Below, piece after piece: positions 46,055 to 58,326 of a stretch of DNA of 64,000 nucleotides; position 1 is the stretch's first letter; every line of letters begins with the position of its first letter. A model generated the notes under the pieces. That model worked only from the letters and a program-made list of their open reading frames with translations. It ran no database searches and was not told where the DNA came from. Made by a program: the position numbers and the translations under genes. Source of the DNA: Clitoria ternatea. Taxonomy: Eukaryota; Streptophyta; Magnoliopsida; Fabales; Fabaceae. The stretch lies in NCBI GenBank assembly GCA_037962975.1, contig CM075669.1, positions 87,650,001 through 87,714,000 of the forward strand, read 5' to 3'.

Positions 46055-47783
46055 TGATAAGTGTTTTAAACACAATAAATTAGATTTAGTTTGCTTAGGA
46101 TTTTAATCATTATGCACTGCATTTCCTTAATTTTTGTGATTTTCATTTTCTTTCCACTATATTCTACTTGGGTATTTTATTTTGTAGAAATTAATAAAAT
46201 TAAGGAACAAGTACAAAAATAATCCAAGGGTGAATAACAAGAGAAAAACGACCATCAAATGATAAAGAAACAAGAAGAACAAGCCCCGGTGAAAAAAGAG
46301 CAACAAAAGCATGAAAATTGGCTATTAGTGCGCTATCTATTAGTGCGGTTATAATAGGAACCGCACTAATAGGGTGTGAATCGATTCACACATAAAAATT
46401 GCTCCAGGAATCGATTCCCAAGCCCATGAATCAACTCCCAAAGCCATGAATCGATTCCCTACCTAAATAAATCTATTCTTAGCTAATTTTCATGCCATGA
46501 ATCAATTCCCAACTCAATGAATCGATTCCTCCTCCCTATGAATCGATTCATACGCTGTTTTTTTTGCACAAATGAAATGGAGGAATCGATTCATCAATCA
46601 AACCATGCGCCGAATCATTGGAAACAACAAAACGCAACTTGGAAACAGCTGGAAATCATCATGCACCGAAAGTTTCCACTTGCTCCTTAAATCACGCATG
46701 CGTTTTCCTTCGATTGTCTCCCCTCCATTGCCTATAAAAGGAGAAGAAGTTGCAAGCAGAGGGCATCAATCAATCCCATTCTCATTCTTCTTTCCTTTCT
46801 CTTTCTTTCTTTTCTTCATTTCCTCTCTGTTCTATTTTCTTTCTCTTTTTCTTTTCTTTCTTTTATTTCTTGTATAAGAGTTGTGAGGTTTGTGAAATTG
46901 AGTGTTCTAAATTATTGTACTGTGGGAGGATATTGCAAATACAACAAGGAATTACAATGGTGAATTTATTGTGCTTTTTGGAGAAACCCGTAAGTCTTTA
47001 TTTTTACCATGAATTGTATGTTTTATTTTCCTTCCCTTATGTGTATAAATTTTAATCACATCATGAGTAACTAAATTAATTATCTTGGGATGACGGGGTA
47101 TGATAATATTTTATGTTAATATTATTTTGACTTTGAATTAAATAAATTTCTATTTTCCATTTAGTTCAATTAATGTTCAATGCTCTTAGTGATTCCTAAC
47201 AAGAACCTAAGTGATAAAACTATATACTTGTGGGTATATTAGTAAGTTTAAGTAATTAATAGAATCGAGAGATTTATTGTTACTGGAAAGTTTTTGAACT
47301 AAGCCTAAGGTTTTGAAATACTTTTTTTGACCTCGGTAAAACTGTGAAAGTAATCAAAATCTTTTAAGGAATAAATAAGGGATTTTCATAAAATGATAAT
47401 GGGCCTTTCTTAGGGATTAAACGTTGTTCTCCATAAGCTAGGTACATTAATAGGATTCCGAGAGGAACATATTAATTAGCTTAAGGAAAATCCTCCTTGA
47501 AAAACTTAATTTTATTCTTATTTATGAAAAGTTAAAATTCATTAACATAAAATAGAGTCTTGATCCCCCAAAATCCCAAGATACTCTCAACTCTGATTTT
47601 TAAGTGTCAAGTAAATTTTGTTTCTGAATTTATTTTTAATTTGTGTTTTATTTTACAAAAACATTAAAAATCAATCGTGTAGATAATTAAATTTCAATAT
47701 GCTGGTACTTTGATTACAGTTCCTGTGGAGACGATAATCTTTTATATCACGTGACATAACCTGTGCGCTTGCAGGCCCTGTCA
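46055..47783 (+). repeat. 5' LTR, 1729 bp
   Basis: It runs TGATAAGTG to CCCTGTCA. It has six intact AATCGATT palindromes plus several decayed ones (AATCAATT, AATCAACT), and a TATA box at 46733. Confidence 0.92.
46375..46740 (+). promoter_or_regulatory. LTR promoter: GAATCGATTC cluster upstream of TATAAAAG
   Basis: Palindromes TGAATCGATTCA and GGAATCGATTCC occur between 46378 and 46595, about 140 bp before TATAAAAG (46733-46740). The polypyrimidine stretch after the TATA box is probably leader; its overlapping ORFs (46572-46877, 46750-47055) are not convincing. Confidence 0.65.
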
Positions 47784-47789
47784 AGTTTT

Positions 47790-47807
47790 TGGCGCTGTTG
47801 CCGGGGA
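47790..47807 (+). other. Primer-binding site
   Basis: TGGCGCTGTTGCCGGGGA, six bases after the LTR end, is one base from the usual Tat/Athila primer site. Confidence 0.88.
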
Positions 47808-48144
47808 CTGTTGTCCCTTAAATATCGACAATGTTGAAATTCGATTAGATCATACTTGTTAATATTTTTTCTGTTTGTTTTATTTATAGTTATTTATTTA
47901 TTTTTATTTTTATTTTCAAAGATCACACTTGATCTTTGTTTGTTATGGAATTCTTAACAGGTGCTACTGACTTTTATTGTTAGATTTGTGGTGATTTAGG
48001 ATATGCTGCTACAAATTACTATTTTGCAATATCCTTAAACCACCATAAACAAGAATTTCATCAGTTGGATGCTATTGGGAACTATAACCATATCATTGAT
48101 TTTAGAAGCTTACCAGTACTCCAAAACTATCCCCCCACAAAAAT

Positions 48145-48791
48145 CCAAACTTGAAATACTGATGGAGAATTTTGTGAGCACCCAAGAAAAATGAAATGAA
48201 GAGTTCTCAAATGCCATAAAGACCTCAGCTTCAAAGGTGGACTCTCTGGCTACCCATAACAAAATTTTGGAGAATCAAATTGCCCAACAGACCTCTTTTT
48301 CTAAGAGAACACCAGAAACATTTCCTGTAAAACCTGAGGTCAGACCATCTAACCACACCATGGATATCACTCTTAGGAGTGGTACTCATTATGATGAACC
48401 GATTGGCATAACTAAAGAAGAAGCTAAGGAAGAGAAGAAATTTGATGAGTCTCTATCTCATCCGATAATTGAGGAGAGTAGTACACTGATCCAAAAGAAG
48501 GTACTGCCCAAGCTTCAGGATCCAGGTATTCTAGAGGTTATTCCTATCAAGGTAGGAAAATTTTATATACCTGTTAACTTTGCTGTGCTTAAAATAGATT
48601 TTATTGACCAAGTGGTAGAGAAAGAGGCAATCCAAAACCTCCCTCTTGATCCACTTGAATCTGTTTTATCTTATGACTTTTCAGGCATTTCAAAAACACA
48701 CTTCTGTGATTTTTTGGCAAAAAAAGAACTGATCCTTAAGGTAGAATTCAGACCACTAAAACCTGTGTTTGTGTATGAATTGTATAGCTGA
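48145..48791 (+). pseudogene. Gag tail joined to protease remnant lacking the active site
   Basis: The frame opens with SKLEILMENFVSTQEK, has a TGA near 48192, then runs 200 codons: coiled segment THNKILENQIAQQ, the MDITLRSGTHYDE motif of Gag C-termini, an acidic linker, and LPKLQDPGILEV, which normally begins the protease. The expected active-site Asp-x-Gly segment is absent; the text goes straight to PIKVGKFYIPVNFAVLKIDF, normally about 80 residues later. The tail (LPLDPLESVLSYDFS onward) also looks retroelement-derived. The internal deletion may be typical of the family. Confidence 0.7.
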
Positions 48792-50105
48792 AGTAGGTTC
48801 AGAAAAGTCTGGCTGAAGACTTAAAACTTAGCACTTGTGGGGAGGTAACCCCATGTCTTTAATAAATTAAAAAAATAAATAAATAAACAAAAAAAAACAA
48901 CTATGTCAAATCCTGGTTTGGGGTTACTACAGGTAAGTTTTCTTATCCTTTTATCATCCATTTTAACATTGAGGACAATGTCAAATTCTGGTTTGGGGTG
49001 GTAGATAAGAAAACTTAACTATTTTGTTTACGTTGTATGATTGTTATATTTTTCATGCATGTGTGTTTTCCTTGTTTTATTTGTAATCTTGTAATTTACC
49101 ATGATTGCATGATAAATTTACTTTGAACATAAGGCTTAAGTATCTAAGGACCCCAAAAAAAATTTTCAAAATTTGATTATTTAAATGCCAAATCAATGTC
49201 TAAATGAACTTTATGTGATTAAAATTTTCTTTGAAAAGACTTTCCATGGTTAGACTTGAGCTAAAATGGGTTATTTATCAAACAAATTTTCAAAACCCAC
49301 ATCTTGATTGAGTGAATCTTATAATCATTAATATACTAGAACTTGTTTTTCAATCGATTCAAAATGGTTTTTGATTGTATGTCTTAGGATGATAAAGGCA
49401 CAATTAGGTCTTATTCTTAAGCCTCAGATTTTTTGCATAATTTGACCCCTAGTTGCCCCCTTTGAGCCTGAAAGTGAAAATTTTTCTTTGAAACCTTTCA
49501 TTGACTGATATTCTCTTAATGGTGAAAAAATTGGAAATTTAGTGGAGCAAAGAAATAAAAAGGAATTAACAAAAATATGCTATGGGATGCAAAGAAAAGC
49601 AAGAAAAAGAAAAGAAAATCAAAAGGATGATATTGAATGAATTGCAAAAAGTCCATTAAAGTTCAAAAATTTGCTCTGTTAGTATTTTAAATTTGAATCA
49701 CTCGTGAGTGTTAAAGCCCTTTTGTCTTCCATTTTTCTTGAAATTCCTACCTTGACAATACAACCCAAGGCCACGTTACAACCTTTGAAAGACCTTTAGA
49801 CTTTGACATATTTTCTATTTAAACTGTGGAGTTTCTGGTTTATTAACAAGCTTATGGTAATATTTTTTGACCATGATGATTTGAGTGATACACAAACTAT
49901 GAAACACTAGAGTGAAATTGTGAGAAGAGTATCTCAAGTCTTGACATTGAAAATTGACTCACATAAGAAAATTTAATTTGGCATTTGAATAAATCTGTTT
50001 CTCTCCTTTGGGCTCTCTAGTTTACTGACTAAAGTGTTTTCTATATCTTATCATGTGAATATGGTAATTGCTTGAGGACAAGCAATGTTTTGGTTTGGGG
50101 TATTT
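48792..50105 (+). other. 3' non-coding region with three copies of the TGGTTTGGGG purine tract
   Basis: TGGTTTGGGG occurs at 48914-48923, 48989-48998 and 50091-50100. The last directly precedes the 3' LTR; all have TGTCAAAT(T/C)CTGG- or GCAATGTTT-type leaders. There is no ORF of note. Confidence 0.75.
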
Positions 50106-51858
50106 TGATAAGTGTTTTATAACACAATAAATTAGATTTAGTTTGCTTAGGATTTTAATCATTATGCACTGTATTTCCTTAATTTTTGTGATTTTTGCTT
50201 TCTTTCCAATATATTCTACTTGGGTATTTTATTTTACAGAAATTAATAAAATTAAGGAACAAGTACAAAGATAATCCAAGGGTGAATAACAAGAGAAAAA
50301 CGATCATCAAATGATAAAGAAACAAGAAGAACAAGCCCCGGTGAAAAAAAAGCAACAAAAGCATGAAAATTGGCTATTAGTGCGCTATCTATTAGTGCGG
50401 TTGTAATAGGAACCTCACTAATAGGGTATGAATCGATTCACACATAAAAATTGCTCCAGGAATCGATTCCCAAGCCCATGAATCGATTCCCAAATCCATG
50501 AATCGATTCCCCACCTAAATAAATTGATTCCTAGTTGATTTTCATGCCATGAATCGATTCCCAACTCAATGAATCGATTCATGGACCTATGAATCGATTC
50601 CTCCTCCCTATGAATCGATTCATATGCTATTTTTTATGCCAAAATGAACTGGAGGAATCGATTCATCAATCAAATCATGCGCCGAATCATTGGAAACAAC
50701 AAAACGCAACTTGGAAATAGCTGGAAATCATCATGCACCGAAAGTTTCCACTTGCTTCTTAAATCACGCACGCATTTTCCTTCGATTGTCTCCCTTCCAT
50801 TGCCTATAAAAGGAGAAGAAGTTGCAAGCAGAGGGCATCAATCAATCCCATTCTCATTCTTCTTTCCTTTCTCTTTCTTTCTTTTCTTCGTTTCCTCTCT
50901 GTTCTATTTTCTTTCTCTTTTTCTTTTCTTTCTTTTATTTCTTGTATAAGAGTTGTGAGGTTTGTGAAATTGAGTGTTCTAAATTTGTGTACTATGGGAG
51001 GATATTGCAAATACAACAAGGAATTACAGTGGTGAATTTATTGTGCTTTTTGGAGAAACCTGTAAGTCTTTATTTTTACCATGAATTATATGTTTTATTT
51101 TCCTTCCATTATGTGTATAAATTTTAATCACATCATGAGTAACTAAATTAATTATCTTGGGATGATGGGGTATGATAATATTTTATGTTAATATTATTTT
51201 GACTTTGAATTAAATAAATTTTTATTTTCCATTTAGTTCAATTAATGGCCAATGCTCTTAGTGATTCCTAACAAGAACCTAAGTGATAAAACTATATACT
51301 TGCGGGTATATTAGTAAGTTTAAGTAATTAATAGAATCGAGAGATTTATTGTTACTGGAAAGTTTTTGAACTAAGCCTAAGGTTTTGAAATACTTTTTGT
51401 GACCTCGGTAGTAAAACCGTGAAAGTAATCAAAATCTTTTAGGGAACAAATAAGGGATTTTCACAAAATGATAATGGGCCTTTCTTAGGGATTGAACGTT
51501 GTTCCCCATAAGCTAGGTACATTAATAGGATTCTGAGAGGAACATATTAATTAACTTAAGGAAAATCCGCCTTGGAAAACTTAATTTGATTCTTATTTAT
51601 GAAAATTTAAAATTCATTAACATAAAATAGAGTCTTGATCCCCCGAAATCCCAAGATACTCTCAACTCTGATTTTTAAGTGTCAAGTAAATTGTGTTTCT
51701 GAATTTATTTTTAATTTGTGTTTTATTTTACAAAAACATTAAAAATCAATTGCGTGGATAATTAAATTTCAATATGCTGGTACTTTGAACACAGTCCCTG
51801 TGGAGACGATAATCTTTTATATCACGCGACATAACCTGTGCGCTTGCGGGCCCTGTCA
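50106..51858 (+). repeat. 3' LTR, 1753 bp
   Basis: It matches the 5' LTR but is 24 bp longer, mostly from one extra 20-bp unit (CATGGACCTATGAATCGATT) in the palindrome cluster near 50580. It has nine intact AATCGATT palindromes against six in the 5' LTR. The TATA box is at 50805-50812. Confidence 0.92.
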
Positions 51859-52276
51859 TAGCGTGACTTGTTTGTGAATGGCTTTGAGACCATGATTGAA
51901 TTGATTGCAATGATGTTGGACATCCTATGACATGTAATTTGATGAATGATGATTACCACTAACTATTGATATGAAAAAAATCCAATGATGATTGGTAATG
52001 GTTGAGAATGATGAGGATATTGAATTCCACTAAGTGTTGGTGATGAGTTATTGATTATGGAGTGGCATTTAGGATGCATAGTGTGAGAAATACATTGATT
52101 GGCATTTACATCCATGACATATCATACGCTATCTATGTGGAATGTTAGGGGATCTAATAGAGGGACCCAGTGGGAGGGTGACCCAATCCACGGGTGAAAT
52201 TATGTGTTGTTCCTTAATGATCTTTAGAATCACAAAGGTGCCCATAGTTTGGTGGCAAGGCATCCTATGTGGCGGG

Positions 52277-53871
52277 TGGTAAGATATTTTTATAAATCAT
52301 ACAAAGAAATAAAGTGTTCAAGGAAAGAGAATCAAGTTTGTATAATATGACTCAATGGAATGTTTGTGCCAAGTTTAAACACAGTAATTGTAGTAATAGT
52401 ATAGATGTCGTTCCACTAAGGAGGTGTTGGTTTGAAGATCATAATTCTTGAATTGATCTTTACAAAAGATTTGTTTTGATTTTGTTGTGCAAAAGATTGA
52501 ATACAAAAGAAACAGCAAGTGTTGAGTGAAAATAATGACACTAAAGTGTTTGGGTAAAAATCAGATTTGGAAAACTGGGATTGGTTTCATCGCATCTCAC
52601 CTTTCATAAGCTGAATAAATTGCATGTACGTAATTTGAAATGATAATTTCTACATCACAATCAAAGTCATTAGTATCGATCTCTCGACTACAAAATTCAT
52701 AAGAATGATTTCAAACCGCTGATCCCTCAGTCACTTTGAAATCATTCCAATATTAGCGATCGATTGTTTTAACGTTCATTGCGTTAGATGCCATCCCTGG
52801 TCAGCTACTCACAATGAGTATTTCATTCATATCAGCTCTCAAAAGTTACTTCCCAGTATACTTAAGAAAACTTAAAACAAGAAAATAGTGATCAAGTACT
52901 TCCAGGCATTAATGGCAGAATGAAATACAGAAACTATCAAATCTCATTAACATACGTAAAAACTTACAGCAACATTACTTCAGATATGAATTGATTACAA
53001 CCAATCCCAATAAGGAAAATTAGTTACTCATGCTATGCATTTTCACTTAAGAAAATTTAAAAATGAATACAGAATGAATGGTGGGATGCAGGAAATGTGT
53101 TTGATGATATGAAGGAGATGTCTTCCAATGATCTTTTCTGCTAGATTTATAGTGATTATGCTTCAGCTTCCTTTGCTCAATTGCATAATGCCCATGAAGG
53201 AATATTCAGAGACATGTAGAAACACTTCAAGGTGGTTGAGTTGGCATCACACCATTGGTCAATATTAAATTACAAACTCCATACTGCATGAGTCACGCTT
53301 AAGCTTAATAGTCACACTCAAGCGTGAGGAACCTGATGCCTTCTTGTAGTTCTTGTGTTACCTGCACTTGGTCACGCCCAGAGTCACGCTCAAGCGTGTT
53401 CGGGCTCACGCTCAAGCGTGTAGTGTCCAAGCTCAAGCGTGAGGAGAAAGTCTGATGTTGCCTTGTCACGCTCAGTCACGCTCAAGCGTGGCTTCCTCTT
53501 CTTGGCTTTCACGCTCAAGCACCCTCTTCTCATGCTTAAGCGTGGAAGGGTTCTGATGCTTATTTTGTCATTGTGTCCCTCGCCCAAGCGTCCCTTTATT
53601 CACGCTTAAGCGTGAGGAGACCTGATACTTATTTCTTCATGCTGTGGATTCTTGTGACTAGGACTCATCGTTGCTCAACTTGGCCCCCTTGAATTCCTGT
53701 AACTTGTTAAGGATTTTGAAGCAATTTTTCTTAAGAGTTTGAAGAGTTTTCCTTTTTACAAAGATTTTTTCATAAGAGTTTTCATGCTCAATTATGTACA
53801 AATTCAGTTGAATTTTTATCAAAAATGGGTTAAATTGAAGCATGAAATCAATACTCAATGAATACTTATTA
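52277..53871 (-). mobile_element. Solo LTR, 1595 bp, same family as the LTR at 40824
   Basis: It is flanked by target duplication GCGGG (52272-52276 and 53872-53876). Removing the insert restores the sequence of the second 4-kb copy at 62156 (TATGGCGGGCCC). The + strand runs TGGTAAGAT to ACTTATTA; in element orientation it starts TAATAAG, an apparent decay of TGATAAG. A TATAAAT box is at 53145-53151 (minus). Confidence 0.88.
53145..53625 (-). promoter_or_regulatory. Solo LTR promoter region with GCTCAAGCG palindromes
   Basis: TCACGCTCAAGCGTG and related palindromes (about ten, 53288-53625) lie upstream, in minus orientation, of TATAAAT at 53145-53151. A small ORF across the array (53390-53587) is a by-product of the repeats. 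Confidence 0.6.
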
Positions 53872-55264
53872 GCGGGCCCTATGGGTGGACGACTCTATAA
53901 TAAACAAGTGACCTTGGTGTCCCTATAGGGCATGGCTCTCTCGACGTGTGTTCAGGAAGGGCCCGTAGCATTTTGGCAAGTGGGGCCATATTGTTGATCT
54001 ATAAGTCACAGGGTGACTAGTGCTACATATGGGCGATAACAAATTGGTACCAGTAAAAAGGGTTATGTTATACATGCAATTAATGAGATAAGTGTACATA
54101 TTTACTACTACAGTAGGGGCATAGTAGCACACCTATGCTTGACCCATATTTTATATAATGTTGTATCCCACAGTCGGATCCGCGATTTAATAATGATTCC
54201 TTGTGCATATGCATTAGCCATAAGAGCATTTACATATAGTCGGAGATATGCTGAATTTGGTAGCCCATGATGGCGATGGATGATTGATAAGTGAGAGAAA
54301 GAAATTGTGGTTCTAACCTTAGAGGTGTTAGTATTTAATGAGATTGCCAGTGATTTGATACATATGTTGTGAATGTGATGATTGGAATATGTGCTATATT
54401 GAAATGGAATAATATGATATGTGAAAGGAGTATATGATGCTCTTTGTGAAATGTATGTTGTGCATATATATATATATATAGTTATCATCATAATGTATGA
54501 CTTTAATTTATTTGGCATATGTTACTCACCTTCTAGTTGTCATTTTTAAAGGTTGATGTAGGTATGTTGAACATCCTACTCTATTTGGAGGTTGAGCAAT
54601 AGTGAAGGTAAATATGGAATGGAAGCTTGTAAGCCTTGGCCGACAATCATTTGTAAAGTACATGATATGTGTATATGTTTATATTGTTCATGGATATTGA
54701 ATAATGTTAGATATTCATTTTAAGGGTCACTTGTGAAAATTAGGCCTTATGTGTTTTGGAAGGCTAATTTTTGGTTGTGACCTTAACAATAGTTAATGTT
54801 CATTGTGATACCATGACTTTCATGTTGTATTGATGAATGGATATTGATGCTTATGTTGATGTAAGTCTATGGATGCATGAAATGTACAAAGTCTAAAGTT
54901 ATGTCCATGATATTTATGCATAAGTAAGGAACTGATCGGGTCATATAGAGTTTTAGTATGTTTGGATGCCACGGAATGGTTTCAATAATGCCTATGCATG
55001 ATTTAGAACTTGTAGAAATTAGAATGGGCCAATTCCATTAAGAATTGACCTATGAGTTGCACAAAAATGCTCTAAAATGGGATAAATGCATTTCTGTGCA
55101 TAAGTCCCTCATTTTTAGGAATTTTTAGTGCAGCCAGTGGCTACATGTTATAAATGGTTTATATTAGGAGGTGTTAAAATTTGGTGGCGATTGGATTTCA
55201 TGTGAAAAAGTTAGGGTGGTTGGAAGTTAGAAATTTCAGTACTTTCTGTATTCTACAGCAGTTT

Positions 55265-55625
55265 TGCTGTCATGAATCGATTCCTGATTTCCCTGAATCG
55301 ATTCATGAGCCACTAGAATAGCATGAATCGATTCATAAGTTCCCTAAATCAATTCATGAGCTGTTGGAATTGCATGAGTCGATTCACACGAGTCTTGAAT
55401 CGATTCATGAGCTTCTATTTTGCTGTTTTGGACTTCCAATTCACATGAATCGATTCACATGAGTCCTGAATCGATTCATGAGCCTTTGTTTTGATGTTTT
55501 GGGTTTCCAATTCACATGAATCGATTCACACAAGTCCTGAATCGATTCATGAGCTTCTATTTTCATTGTTCTGGACTCTTAACTCGCCTGAATCGATTCA
55601 TGGACTGCTCGAATCGATTCATGGC
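55265..55625. repeat. TGAATCGATTCA cluster in the 4-kb LTR, first copy
   Basis: About ten intact AATCGATT palindromes are arranged partly as a higher-order repeat of about 71 bp (CCAATTCACATG landmark at 55436 and 55507). The two overlapping ORFs here (55491-55700, 55516-55851) are artefacts of the repeat. Confidence 0.85.
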
Positions 55626-56046
55626 TTGCTGTTTGTCAAATTTACATACGTTTTGGTACTTACTTGTCTCTTTTGCTTCATGGCATGTTTATGCAAATGA
55701 GCTCACATATTTTCAACATATTTTAACAATTAATATGGGTATCCTTGAATCTCTTCTTATACCCATTCTTACTTACAAACCAATATACGTTTCCGCTAAA
55801 TGCTTGCATGGTGATTGTGCAAGTGATTTTTCTAAGTCAATATTTCTATAAAACATCTACCTTCTCATATTGTCATATATGAGATAGGTCTTTAAAATGG
55901 TCCAGAGTTTGTTGTTAAAGTCTTATTTTGTGGTGTTCTTTATCTATTGTTGCTCTCATTTTAAATCTTGAAAAAAACATTATCCTTTTTTTCATTATCT
56001 CATTAATGGTGTCTTTAATATTATTTACCAGATTAAGGACGCCACA

Positions 56047-58124
56047 AAGTAGCTGAGGATGTGTTGGTCAGAGTTGATAAATTTGTGTTCCTAGTGGATT
56101 TTATGGTGATGGATATAGAAGAAGAATCTGAAGTACCATTGATCCTAGGGAGACATTTATGAAGACTGCCAAGATAATCATTAATGTTGATGAGGGAAAG
56201 TTAAAAGTGACAGTGCATGATGATGAGCTGAATTTTGATGTTTTTGAGGCAATGAAGCATTTGTTAGATAAGAAATATTGTTTTCGGATAGATGCAGAAG
56301 AAGCCATTAAAAATAAATTGTGTGAGTTGAATCATTCTAGCATTCTTGAGAAAGTTCTTGTGAATGCTGTTGATAAGCTTAATGATGATGAAGTAGAAGC
56401 TGTAGAGAAAATTATGAAAGATTTTGATTCAGATAAATTCAATGCACCGAGCAAAGTATCTATGGAAGACTTGCCTATGAAGATTGAAGTTGAAGCCTAG
56501 AAGCTTGAATTGAAGGCTTTACCTTCTTATCTGAAATATGTCTTCCTGGATGATGAAAGTCAAAAACTAGTTGTGATAAGCACTAAGCTGACCAAGTCAG
56601 AGGAAATGAAATTGATTGAAGTATTGAGAAGAAACAAAGGAGCAATTGGATGGACTTTGTAGGATCTAAAAGGAATCAGTCCTTCATATTGCATGCATCA
56701 GATATTTATGGGGCAAGAGTACAAACCAATTACATAGCCTTAAAGAAGATTAAATCCAACAATGAAAGAGGTAGTAAAGAAGGAGGTGATGAAGCTACTC
56801 GAGGCGAGCATGATTTACCCTATTTTAGATAGTGCTTAGGTAAGCCTAGTTCAGGTAGTTCCTAAGAAAGATGGCATGACTATAATTAAGAATGAAAAGA
56901 ATGAGTTGATTCCAACCAAAATAGTCATTGGATGGAGGATGTGTATCGATTACAGAAAGGTCAACCAAGCCACCATAAAAGATCATTTTCCTTTGCCCTT
57001 TATGGCTCAGATGCTTGGAAGGTTGGCAGGTCAAGCATACTGTTATTTTTTGGACGGGTATTCAGGCTATAATCAGATAGTTGTTGCTCTAAAAAATCAA
57101 GAGAAGATCGCCTTTACATGTCCCTTTGGTGTTTTTACTTATAGAATGATGCCTTTTGGACTATGTATTGCTCCAGCCACTTTCCAAAGGTGCATGTTTG
57201 CCATATTTGCATATTTGACTGAAAAATACATTGAAGTATTTATGGATGACTTTTCTGTTTTTGGATTGTCATTTGATCATTGCTTGGCTAATCTGGATAT
57301 TGTGTTAAAGTTGTGTATGCAAACAAATCTGGTTCTGAATTAGGAGAAGTGTCATTTTATGGTTATAGAAGGTATAGTGCTAGGTCATAAAATTTCTTAC
57401 AGAGGCATTGAAGTGCACCCAGTAAAGGTTAAAGTGATTGAAAAACTCCTACCACCTATTAATGTGAAAGGAATCAGAAGTTTCTTTGGTCATGCAGGTT
57501 TTTATCGATGATTCATTAAAGATTTTTCAAAGATTGCAAAGCCTCTGAGTAACCTTTTGAATAAGGATACTCCCTTTCATTTTGATGATTCTTGCTTAAT
57601 TGCTTTTGATTTATTGAAACAAAAACTAATTTCTGCCCCTATAATAGTTGCTCCTAATTGGAAACTTGAATTTAAACTAATGTGTGATGCCAGCAACTAT
57701 GCTATAGGAGTAGTTCTTGGTTAAAAGAAGTCAAAGATTTTTCATGTTATACACTATGCTAGTAAAGTTCTCAATGAAGCACTAATAAATTATGCTACAA
57801 CATAAAAAAAACTTTTAGCAGTAGTAAAAGGCTTAGAAAAATTCTGACCTTACTTGATTTAATCCACCGTTGTTGTCTATACTAATCATGCAGCTCAAAA
57901 ATATTTGTTGAATAAACCTGACTCGAAGCCCAGATTGCTTCAATGGATTTTACTTTTGTAGGAATTTGATTTGATTATAAAAGACAAGAAAGGAAACGGG
58001 AATTTCATTGCAGATCATCTTTCTAGACTTTCCAACAAGGCAGTAATGAATGCTCAACCTGAAGTAGATGATGCTTTTCCTGATGAAAAATTGTTGTTGG
58101 TTCAAAGCAACAGGGATTATACCT
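56047..58124 (+). pseudogene. Ty3 protease end, reverse transcriptase and RNase H, decayed
   Basis: This continues the host element. VAEDVLVRVDKFVF and VPLILGRHL complete the protease. The RT reads VVPKKDGMT, WRMCIDYRKVNQATIKDHFP, PFGLCIAPATFQRCM and the catalytic FMDDFSVFG (about 57238-57264; usual Y/F-x-D-D). The RNase H region has FKLMCDASNYAIGVVLG and IADHLSRL. Open segments 56159-56500 and 56876-57343 are in one frame; stops interrupt at several points, many readable as single changes from Trp, Gln or Arg codons. Similarity is to Athila/Tat RT. Confidence 0.9.
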
Positions 58125-58326
58125 AATGATATCACCTGGCAACAGAAAAGAAATTCTTGAAGGAAGCTCAATAATACATTTAGGATAATCCATATTTGTT
58201 TAAGACAAAATCAGAAGGTATTTTGAGGAGATGTGTATCTTAAGAAGAAACAAGAAGCATTCTATAGGATTGTCATAATTCATCATATGGAGGCCACTTC
58301 AATGGTGAAAGAACCGTAGCTAAAGT
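58125..58326 (+). pseudogene. Start of integrase (zinc-binding region), cut by an insertion
   Basis: Broken reading gives EGILRRCVS and then SYGGHFNGERTVAKV, matching the Y/GGH..G..T..K part of the HHCC domain of Ty3 integrase. It is cut at 58326 where the second 4-kb LTR-like copy begins; the remainder must lie beyond the window. Confidence 0.75.

Larger units (their letters stand above)
46055..51858 (+). mobile_element. Non-autonomous Tat/Athila-like LTR retrotransposon, 5.8 kb
   Basis: Two LTRs (1729 and 1753 bp) flank a 2322-bp interior, with target duplication TAGCG at 46050-46054 and 51859-51863. The primer site follows the 5' LTR and a TGGTTTGGGG purine tract precedes the 3' LTR. The interior has only a gag tail fused to a protease remnant without its active site; there is no RT, RNase H or integrase. 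It must depend on enzymes from another element. Confidence 0.93.
44602..56046 (+). mobile_element. Solo-LTR-like element, about 4.0 kb once nested insertions are removed
   Basis: It starts TGTAACATCCC and ends ACGCCACA, flanked by the 5-bp duplication AAGTA (44597-44601 and 56047-56051), which lies in the protease reading frame. Removing 46055-51863 and 52277-53876 leaves about 4036 bp. There is no coding region for retroelement proteins and no second copy of its own start, so I read it as one very long LTR left by recombination between two LTRs. The second copy starts at 58327. Pieces 45227-46049, 51864-52276 and 53877-55265 are AT-rich spacer with small meaningless ORFs. Confidence 0.8.

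Noticed and set aside
46572..47055. Overlapping ORFs after the TATA box of the 46055 element, repeated at 50644-51127
   Set aside because: They fall in the polypyrimidine leader of each LTR and encode Phe/Leu/Ser runs; the second set exists only because LTRs are duplicated.
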